A stretch of DNA of 11,842 nt from Candidatus Micrarchaeota archaeon CG08_land_8_20_14_0_20_59_11. GTDB taxonomy: Archaea; Micrarchaeota; Micrarchaeia; Norongarragalinales; Norongarragalinaceae. How positions within the stretch are numbered: position 1 is the stretch's first letter; each line of letters begins with the position of its first letter. The notes beneath the pieces are model-generated. The model was not told the DNA's origin. It saw nothing but the letters and a program-made list of their open reading frames with translations, and ran no database searches. A program made the position numbers and the translations under genes. Below, in pieces: positions 1 through 5,412 of the stretch. Location of the stretch: assembly GCA_002763345.1 (NCBI GenBank), contig PEXZ01000064.1:1-11842 (forward strand), in the 5' to 3' direction.

Positions 1-232
1 CGCAGTATGCCGTCCACATCCCCAGGCGCCCGGAAACGAAGTCCCAGGACGCGAGCGCCAGGAACGCGAATGCAAAGCCCGCGTAGGCGCCCATCCCCTT
101 CGCAAAGGGCATCATCGTGCCCATGATGGGCTCGACGTTCGGCGGGTGCGGAATCCAGCGCAGGACGACGCAGAACGCCAGCCCCGCGGCAAATTTCAGA
201 TAATCATGCATGCGCGAAAGCACTCTCGTCAC
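1..232 (-). CDS. Partial multi-pass membrane protein, possibly ECF S-component/DUF6580-like
   Basis: This is the N-terminal part of a hydrophobic protein whose C-terminus lies beyond the left edge. After a short basic start it shows a hydrophobic helix (FAAGLAFCVVLRW), then a proline-rich loop RWIPHPPNVEPI, then further hydrophobic helices ending in SGRLGMWTAYC. A helix followed by R-x-(I/L)-P-x-P-P-N-x-x-P-I resembles small archaeal and bacterial membrane proteins related to the S components of energy-coupling-factor vitamin transporters (DUF6580-like). That assignment is from memory of the motif and is tentative; the transported substrate cannot be told. Start choice: a GTG at 232-230 lies about 27 bases from the TATA-like element at 255-262, as expected for a leaderless transcript. 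An ATG at 211-209 in the same frame is the alternative. The gene is divergent from the sugar operon. Confidence 0.55.
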   Translation of the reverse strand, partial: MTRVLSRMHDYLKFAAGLAFCVVLRWIPHPPNVEPIMGTMMPFAKGMGAYAGFAFAFLALASWDFVSGRLGMWTAYC

Positions 233-254
233 CGTATGTGTTTTCTCCGCCGAG

Positions 255-262
255 TTTAAAAA
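255..262. promoter_or_regulatory. Shared bidirectional TATA-like element
   Basis: TTTAAAAA lies in the only gap between the divergent membrane gene and the sugar operon; the core TTTAAA is self-complementary. Its centre is about 27 bases from GTG 232 on the minus strand and about 30 bases from GTG 289 on the plus strand. One box could therefore set both start sites, giving leaderless or nearly leaderless mRNAs. No second A/T-rich candidate is visible in the gap. Confidence 0.55.
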
Positions 263-288
263 CACGTCCTCCATAGAATACCTGCAGG

Positions 289-1143
289 GTGTCTGATTTG
301 AAGGCGCTGGTTACCGGCTCAGCCGGCTTTATAGGCTTCTCTGTTGCGAAAGCGCTGCGAGCCGAAGGCATGCGCGTCGTTGAATTCGATTCGAAGGACG
401 GGAAGGACATTTCCGGCACCGATGCGCTCGCGGCGGCATGCAGCAGCGTGGACGCGGTGGTTCATTTGGCTGCGATAACGGGCGTCGCCTACTCGATGGC
501 GAACCCCGAGGAAACGATGGCCGTCAACGTCGAAGGCACGCGCAACGTACTTGAGGCGGCGCTTAGGGGAGGGGCGAAGGTGTTTGTTTTCGCTTCGTCC
601 GCCAGCGTATACGGCGACGCGCAGGGAGCGGTTACCGAGGAAACGCCGGCGAACCCGAAGTCCCCGTACGCCGAAAGCAAGCTCGAAGGCGAGAAACTGG
701 TGGCGGAATACGCGGAGAAAGGGCTGCGCGGCGTTTCGCTGCGCTTGTTCAACGTATACGGCCCGAGGCAGGACGCGGGATACGGCGCGGTTGTTCCGTC
801 GTTCGTCAGCGCCGCGCGGGAAGGCAGGGACATCGCGATTAACGGCGACGGGAAGCAGACGCGCGACTTCGTCTTCGTCGGGGACGCGGCGAAGGCTTTC
901 TGCCTGGCGCTGAAAAAGGGAAGCGGCGTTTACAACATCGGTTCCGGAAGGGCGGTGAGCATCGCCGAACTCGCCGGGAAAATCATCTCGCTGACGGGCT
1001 CGCGCTCGCGAATCGTCTTCGAACGAGCCCGCGAGGGCGATGTCCGCGACTCGCTCGCGGACATAACGAAGGCCCGCCGCGAACTCGGCTTCGTTCCCTC
1101 GCACGCGCTTGAACAAGGATTAAAAGAGACGGTGGCGTTGTGA
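289..1143 (+). CDS. NAD-dependent epimerase/dehydratase (extended SDR family), compact form
   Basis: This 284-residue protein is an extended short-chain dehydrogenase of the GalE/sugar-nucleotide epimerase type, acting in the cytoplasm on an NDP-sugar. Visible motifs are the Rossmann glycine motif TGSAGFIG (9-16), an acidic D34 after the second strand (NAD preference), HLAA (59-62), SSASVYG (103-109), the catalytic pair Y127 and K131 in YAESK, then RLFNVYGPRQ and TRDFVFVGD of the sugar-binding half. It is shorter than most relatives (about 310): the stretch between strand 2 and HLAA, which normally carries a GD(I/V)RD loop, is reduced to about 25 residues. The start is GTG at 289, about 30 bases after the TATA-like element. 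It is the first gene of the operon, 4 bases before the next one. The sugar substrate cannot be deduced. Confidence 0.88.
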   Translation: MSDLKALVTGSAGFIGFSVAKALRAEGMRVVEFDSKDGKDISGTDALAAACSSVDAVVHLAAITGVAYSMANPEETMAVNVEGTRNVLEAALRGGAKVFVFASSASVYGDAQGAVTEETPANPKSPYAESKLEGEKLVAEYAEKGLRGVSLRLFNVYGPRQDAGYGAVVPSFVSAAREGRDIAINGDGKQTRDFVFVGDAAKAFCLALKKGSGVYNIGSGRAVSIAELAGKIISLTGSRSRIVFERAREGDVRDSLADITKARRELGFVPSHALEQGLKETVAL

Positions 1144-1147
1144 TATC

Positions 1148-1723
1148 ATGCCCTCCCCTGCTGGACGCATGCTGCGGCATGCGTCGTCCAAAGGCCTTGA
1201 AGGAAAACGGGCACGAACTGCCCGCGCCTTCCGCAAAAAATGGGACCGAGTTCTCCCGCTTGACGAGATGCTTCTCGACCGCTGGAAAAAGGCGAAACAG
1301 CTGGGCTTCGGCGAGGGCTCAAGCGTCTACGAACACGTTCTCGTCTACGGCAAGCCCCGCGTGGGCAAGAACGTCTGGATAGGCGCGTTCGCACTTATCG
1401 ACGCCATCGGGGGTCTGGAAATCGGCGACGGCTGCGACATCTCCGTCGGCGTCAAAATACTCACGCACTCGACGCACCTGCGCTGCGTTTCCGAACGCAA
1501 GCAGGACACCGTCCGCAAGCCCGTGAAAATCGGGCGCTGCACGTTCATAGGAACGAACGCGGTCATACTTCCAGGCGTCAAAATCGGCGACCATTGCGTC
1601 ATAGGCGCGGGCGCGGTTGTGACGGGGGATATTCCGCCGCGCTCGGTTGCAAGCGGCGTGCCGGCGCGGGTGGTGGGCCGCGTGGTTCTCGGCAGCAGGG
1701 GCGTTTCTGTTTCGTACAAATAG
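1148..1723 (+). CDS. Left-handed beta-helix (hexapeptide) acyltransferase
   Basis: This 191-residue protein has imperfect hexapeptide repeats from about residue 65 to 165 (GKNVWIGAF, LEIGDGCDIS, VKIGRCTFIG, VKIGDHCVIGAGAVVTGDI) and the closing VASGVPARVVG motif typical of trimeric acetyl-CoA-dependent acyltransferases such as WbbJ/CatB relatives. A candidate catalytic histidine is H107 or H110 in THSTH. The region before the helix (about 20-60) is basic and helical (KKWDRVLP, MLLDRWKKAK). The most likely job is O- or N-acetylation of a sugar made by this operon; the acceptor is unknown. The ATG at 1148 is preceded by GTGAT at 1139-1143, overlapping the stop of the previous gene. ATG 1169 is a possible alternative start. 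Residues 1-15 look unconserved and include a perfect hairpin (1164-1185). Confidence 0.83.
   Translation: MPSPAGRMLRHASSKGLEGKRARTARAFRKKWDRVLPLDEMLLDRWKKAKQLGFGEGSSVYEHVLVYGKPRVGKNVWIGAFALIDAIGGLEIGDGCDISVGVKILTHSTHLRCVSERKQDTVRKPVKIGRCTFIGTNAVILPGVKIGDHCVIGAGAVVTGDIPPRSVASGVPARVVGRVVLGSRGVSVSYK
1164..1185 (+). repeat. Perfect 9-bp hairpin inside the acyltransferase 5' coding region
   Basis: GACGCATGC (1164-1172) and its exact reverse complement GCATGCGTC (1177-1185) enclose a TGCG loop. The hairpin begins at nucleotide +17 of the reading frame and encodes part of a non-conserved N-terminus (RMLRHAS). The structure is read directly from the sequence; its function is unknown. Confidence 0.7.
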
Positions 1724-1729
1724 GGGGTG
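1723..1729 (+). promoter_or_regulatory. Ribosome binding site of the second epimerase; decides its start
   Basis: GGGGGTG lies 6 bases before ATG 1736. An upstream in-frame GTG (1727) falls within this ribosome site and is therefore an unlikely start. Confidence 0.65.
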
Positions 1730-1735
1730 TATCTC

Positions 1736-2686
1736 ATGGCTATGAAGGGAAAGCTTGCACTCGTAACCGGCGGCGCAGGATTCGTCGGCTCGCATCTCGT
1801 TGAGGCGCTTGTTGACAGGGGGGCGCGCGTGCGAGTGCTCGACAACTTCGACCGTGGAAGAATGGCTTACCTCGATGCAGCGAAGGAGAAGGGCGAGGTG
1901 GAGGTAATCAAGGGCGACGTGCGCAACCGCGAAACCGTCAGGAAGGCGGTGAAGGGTTCCGATTACGTCTTCCATGAGGCCGCCGTCTGCCTGAACAAGA
2001 GCATCAAATTCCCGGAGGAAGCGATAGACGTGAACATCTGGGGCACCACGAACGCCGTTCTCGCCGCGAAGGAGGAGAACGTGGAGAAGTTCGTATTCGC
2101 CTCCTCGGCGAGCGTCTACGGCAATCCCCGCAGCATACCGATGACCGAAGAGCACGGCTTCTACCCCGAAACCGCCTACTGCGTGAGCAAAATCGCGGGC
2201 GAGCACCTGCTGAAGATATACTCGCAGGACCTGCCGTACGTGGCGTTCCGCTACTTCAACATCTACGGACCTAGGCAGCCGACGGACGCGTTCTACACGT
2301 CGGTAATCCTCAGCTTCATACGCAGGTACGAGGCGAAGGAGACGCCGGTGATACACGGCGACGGAACGCAGACGATGGATTTCGTGCACGTGCGCGACGT
2401 CGTGCAGGCGAACATGCTCGCCATCGAGAAGGATGCGTCGCGCGAAGTATTCAACGTCTGCAGCGGCGCGGAAACCTCGGTAAACGACATCATACACTAC
2501 CTCAACGAGATTTACGGGCGCGACGTGAAGCCGAAATACGAGCCAGGCGTGCAGGTATACGTGAAGCGCCGCCTCGGAAGCTATTCGAAGATACAGGAGA
2601 TGCTCGGCTTCTACCCGTCGGTTTCGCTGAAGGACGGCCTGTACGAGGTAGTCAAGGACTACAGGAAGAACCCGAAGATGTACTGA
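1736..2686 (+). CDS. NAD-dependent sugar-nucleotide 4-epimerase-like protein (extended SDR)
   Basis: This 316-residue protein has the normal length for GalE/WbpP-type UDP-sugar epimerases. Motifs: TGGAGFVGSH (11-20), D36 after strand 2 (NAD), KGDVRN (59-64), HEAA (80-83), SSASVYG (123-129), catalytic Y148 and K152 in YCVSK, FRYFNIYGPRQ (171-181), HGDGTQTMDFVHVRD (207-221) and FNVCSGAETS. It is a full-length counterpart of the compact SDR encoded first in the operon. UDP-N-acetylglucosamine or UDP-glucose 4-epimerisation is the most likely reaction, but 4,6-dehydratase-like or related chemistry cannot be excluded. HEAAVC replaces the more usual HxAA followed by a small residue. The start is ATG 1736 because GGGGGTG sits at ideal spacing. 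The gene ends one base before the first aminotransferase, implying co-transcription. Confidence 0.88.
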   Translation: MAMKGKLALVTGGAGFVGSHLVEALVDRGARVRVLDNFDRGRMAYLDAAKEKGEVEVIKGDVRNRETVRKAVKGSDYVFHEAAVCLNKSIKFPEEAIDVNIWGTTNAVLAAKEENVEKFVFASSASVYGNPRSIPMTEEHGFYPETAYCVSKIAGEHLLKIYSQDLPYVAFRYFNIYGPRQPTDAFYTSVILSFIRRYEAKETPVIHGDGTQTMDFVHVRDVVQANMLAIEKDASREVFNVCSGAETSVNDIIHYLNEIYGRDVKPKYEPGVQVYVKRRLGSYSKIQEMLGFYPSVSLKDGLYEVVKDYRKNPKMY

Positions 2687-2687
2687 C

Positions 2688-3770
2688 ATGATACCCCTCA
2701 TCAAGCCCGAAGTGGGCGAGGAAGAAATCGAGGCCGTCCGCGCCGTTTTCCAAACCGGACACATAGCGCAGGGACCCACCACGAAGAAGTTCGAGGCGCT
2801 GTTCGCGGAATACGTCGGCGCGAAGCACGCGTCGGCGACCACTTCCTGCACGGCGGCGCTGCATCTCGCGGTTTGCAGCCTCGGCATCGGCAGGGGCGAC
2901 GAAGTCATCGTGCCCTCTTTTACTTTTCCCGCTTCGGCGAACGCGGTTGCGCTCCAGGGAGCGACGCCGGTGTTCTGCGACATCGACCTGAAAACGTTCA
3001 ACGTCGACGTGAAAAGCGCGGAGTCCGCCGTAACGGAGCGCACGAAGGCAATCATGCCGATTCACCTTTTCGGGCAGTCCGCCGACATGGGCGCCGTGGC
3101 GCGCATGGCGAAGAAGCACGGCTTGCGCGTAATCGAGGACGCCGCCAACGCGATGGGCACTTTTTACGAGAAAAAACACGTCGGGACGCTCGGCGATTTC
3201 GGCTGCTTCTCGTTCCACCCGCGCAAAATACTTACGACAGGAGAGGGCGGGATGCTCACTTCTGAGGACGACGCGCTCGCATCGCTCGCCGCCTCGCTCA
3301 AGGACCACGGCAAGGACGAAACCGGCGCGAAGTTCGTGCGCCCCGGTTTCAATTACCGAATGAGCGACATTCTCGCCGCAATCGGAATCGTGCAACTCAA
3401 GAAGCTCGATGCCACGATAAAACGCCGCGTCCAACTCGCGCAGCGCTACTCGCAATTGCTCGAAGGCGTTTCGGGCGTTACCCCCCCGCATCATCCCGCG
3501 TTTACCAATCACACGTTCCAGTCATACGTCGTTCTGCTTGACAACGGCATAGACCGCGACGCCATAATCAAGAAAACCCGCGAACGCGGCGTTCAAACCC
3601 AAATCGGCACGTATGCAGTCCATCTCCAACCCGCCTACGCGCGCTCCGCTGCTTCCCTTCCGAACGCCGAACGCGCCGACAAGCAGGCGCTCACGCTTCC
3701 CATGTACGGGCAGATGACGGACGCGGACCAGCAACTCGTCGTGAAGACGCTGGAGGGGATATTGCGATGA
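2688..3770 (+). CDS. DegT/DnrJ/EryC1/StrS-family PLP-dependent sugar aminotransferase (first)
   Basis: This 360-residue fold-type I aminotransferase would transfer an amino group, usually from glutamate, to a keto sugar-nucleotide. Family landmarks are the start MIPLIKPEVGEEE, TGHIAQGP (23-30), DEVIVPSFTFPASANA (71-86), the PLP-pyridine aspartate D151 in EDAANAMG, and the Schiff-base lysine K180 in SFHPRKILTTGEGG (175-188). GFNYRMSDILAAIG follows in the C-terminal half. The serine/threonine run TTSCTAALHL (51-60) should bind the cofactor phosphate. It is followed, with a 4-base ATGA overlap, by a WbpD/WlbB-type acetyltransferase. That pairing fits a WbpE-like enzyme making a 3-amino sugar which the next gene acetylates, though this is inference from order. 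It is distinct from the second DegT protein in its active-site flanks. Confidence 0.9.
   Translation: MIPLIKPEVGEEEIEAVRAVFQTGHIAQGPTTKKFEALFAEYVGAKHASATTSCTAALHLAVCSLGIGRGDEVIVPSFTFPASANAVALQGATPVFCDIDLKTFNVDVKSAESAVTERTKAIMPIHLFGQSADMGAVARMAKKHGLRVIEDAANAMGTFYEKKHVGTLGDFGCFSFHPRKILTTGEGGMLTSEDDALASLAASLKDHGKDETGAKFVRPGFNYRMSDILAAIGIVQLKKLDATIKRRVQLAQRYSQLLEGVSGVTPPHHPAFTNHTFQSYVVLLDNGIDRDAIIKKTRERGVQTQIGTYAVHLQPAYARSAASLPNAERADKQALTLPMYGQMTDADQQLVVKTLEGILR
3752..3758 (+). promoter_or_regulatory. Strong ribosome binding site for the WbpD-like gene
   Basis: GGAGGGG lies 8 bases before ATG 3767, inside the end of the preceding aminotransferase gene. It is the clearest Shine-Dalgarno site in the sugar operon and supports ATG 3767 as the start. 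Confidence 0.65.
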
Positions 3771-4354
3771 TAAAGATTCACCCGACAGCCGACGTTTCCC
3801 CCAAAGCGAGGATAGGCGACGGCACGAAAATATGGAATCAGGCGCAGGTGCGCGAGAACTGCGAGATAGGAAGCGAATGCAACATCGGCAAGGACGTCTA
3901 CATCGACTTCGACGTGAAAATCGGGAACCGCGTGAAAATCCAGAACGGCGTCTCGGTCTACCACGGCGTCGTAATCGAGGACGACGTGTTCATGGGGCCG
4001 CACTGCATAACCACGAACGACCTTTTTCCGAGGTCGTGGGTATCCGAGTTCGCGGTTCGCAAGACGCTCATCAAGAGGGGCGCTTCCGTGAGCGCGGGCG
4101 CGATACTCGTCTGCGGCATCACCGTGGGCGAATACGCCATGATAGGCGCGGGCGCGGTTGTGACGAAGGACGTGCCCAGCCACGCGCTCGTCGTGGGCAA
4201 TCCAGCGCGCGTCATCGGCTTCGTGTGCAAGTGCGGGCAGCGCGTTTCCGAAGGGACGAAGGAAGGCGCAAACGTCGTATTCGCCTGCAAGAAGTGCAAG
4301 GAGAAAACATCCGTGCCGTTCTCCATCTACGAGAAAGTGAGTGAAAAAAAATGA
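3767..4354 (+). CDS. WbpD/WlbB-type sugar-nucleotide N-acetyltransferase with C-terminal cysteine motifs
   Basis: This 195-residue left-handed beta-helix protein resembles the acetyltransferases that use acetyl-CoA on the 3-amino group of UDP-2-acetamido-3-amino-2,3-dideoxy-glucuronate (WbpD, WlbB). Diagnostic stretches are ADVSPKARIGDGTKIWN (8-24), NRVKIQNGVSVYHGVVIEDD (54-73), FMGPHCITTND (75-85) with N84 at the family TN position, ILVCGITVGEYAMIGAGAV (113-131) and VGNPARVIG (143-151). After the helix, CKC (154-156) and CKKC (174-177) can form a small zinc-ribbon-like tail, also known in relatives. Both junctions are 4-base ATGA overlaps, so translation is probably coupled with the aminotransferases on either side. 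Acetylation of an amino sugar is well supported; the exact sugar is not, because no UDP-sugar dehydrogenase or oxidase is present here. Confidence 0.87.
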   Translation: MIKIHPTADVSPKARIGDGTKIWNQAQVRENCEIGSECNIGKDVYIDFDVKIGNRVKIQNGVSVYHGVVIEDDVFMGPHCITTNDLFPRSWVSEFAVRKTLIKRGASVSAGAILVCGITVGEYAMIGAGAVVTKDVPSHALVVGNPARVIGFVCKCGQRVSEGTKEGANVVFACKKCKEKTSVPFSIYEKVSEKK

Positions 4355-5412
4355 TTCCAATTGCAAAACCGGTAATCGACGACGAGGAAATCGAAGAAGT
4401 AACGCGCGTCCTGCGAAGCGGCATGCTCACGCAGGGCCCCGCTGTGAAGGAGTTCGAGGAGTCGCTCGCGAAATACCACGGCTACAGGCACTGCGTCGCG
4501 GTTTCCAGCGGCACCGCGGCGCTCCACGTCGCCCTGCTTTCTCTGGACATCCATTCCGGTGACGAGGTGATTGTCCCCGACTTCACGTTCATCGCAACTG
4601 CGAACGCGCCCCGCTTCATCAATGCGAAGCCCGTGTTCGTCGACGTCAATCCCAAGACGTTCAACATCGACGCCAACGCCATAAAGAAGGCAATAACGCC
4701 CAAAACAAAGGCCGTTATTCCCGTCTCGCTCTACGGACAGGCTTACGATATTGACGCGCTCCGCGAAATCGCCGACAAGCATTCCCTCGCCGTCGTTTCC
4801 GACAACTGCCAGGCAATAGGCGCGTCCTTCAACGGCTCGCGCAACTTCAAGGACGACTTCCTGACGTTCTCGTTCTATCCGACGAAGAACCTAACGACTG
4901 CCGAAGGCGGCGCGCTCCTAACCGACGACGGCGGCCTTGCGGAGGAAGCGCGGCTCTGGCGCAACATCGGGCAGAAGAGCAAGTACGAATACGTCCACCT
5001 TGGCTACAACCTGCGCCTGAGCAGCGTGCACGCGGCAATCGGACTCGCGCAGTTGCGCAAGCTGGACAGGATGACGGAACAGCGCAGGAACAACGCAAAA
5101 ATGCTCGACGAACTACTTGCCGACTACGTGGAAATTCCATTCGTCGACCCGCGCTGCAAGCACGTCTACCACCAGTACACAATCAAGACGAAGAAGCGCG
5201 ACGCCCTTCAAAAGCATCTCACGGAAAAAGGCGTCGGCAGCGGCGTCTACTACCCGATGCCGCTTCATTCGCTTCCGACGTTTAACGCGCAGGCGAACTG
5301 TCCGGAAACGGAAAAGCTCTGCACGGAAGTGCTTTCGCTTCCCGTGCACCCGTCGGTGACGGAGAGCGACATACAAACAATAGCCGACGCGATAAAGTCC
5401 TTCCCGCGCTGA
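4351..5412 (+). CDS. DegT/DnrJ/EryC1/StrS-family PLP-dependent sugar aminotransferase (second)
   Basis: This 353-residue aminotransferase resembles the earlier one in layout but differs in active-site detail. Landmarks: MIPIAKPVIDDEEI, SGMLTQGP (23-30), SSGTAALHVALLSL (52-65), DEVIVPDFTFIATANA (71-86), D151 in SDNCQAIG, K179 in SFYPTKNLTTAEGG (174-187) and GYNLRLSSVHAAIGLAQL. The SFYPTKNL form is the canonical family lysine motif. Typical substrates are 3-, 4- or 5-keto nucleotide sugars, and the one used here is unknown. Having two aminotransferases in one operon suggests either two amination steps (a diamino sugar) or two products. It is the last gene of the operon, and its TGA is directly followed by the stop codon of the convergent argS. 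Confidence 0.9.
   Translation: MIPIAKPVIDDEEIEEVTRVLRSGMLTQGPAVKEFEESLAKYHGYRHCVAVSSGTAALHVALLSLDIHSGDEVIVPDFTFIATANAPRFINAKPVFVDVNPKTFNIDANAIKKAITPKTKAVIPVSLYGQAYDIDALREIADKHSLAVVSDNCQAIGASFNGSRNFKDDFLTFSFYPTKNLTTAEGGALLTDDGGLAEEARLWRNIGQKSKYEYVHLGYNLRLSSVHAAIGLAQLRKLDRMTEQRRNNAKMLDELLADYVEIPFVDPRCKHVYHQYTIKTKKRDALQKHLTEKGVGSGVYYPMPLHSLPTFNAQANCPETEKLCTEVLSLPVHPSVTESDIQTIADAIKSFPR

Noticed and set aside
314..326. Small palindrome CCGGC-TCA-GCCGG near the start of the first epimerase
   Set aside because: It falls in the conserved glycine-motif codons, with a 5-bp stem and 3-base loop, and is expected in G+C-rich sequence.
1601..1624. A 24-base identical stretch shared with 4142-4165
   Set aside because: Both copies encode the I-G-A-G-A-V-V-T hexapeptide motif in the two acyltransferases. 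Conserved residues with shared codon bias explain it without a mobile repeat or recent conversion.
1319..3055. Very long open frame (578 codons) on the minus strand
   Set aside because: It lies antisense to three recognisable sugar genes, has no family motifs, and is the low-stop shadow typical of G+C-rich coding DNA.
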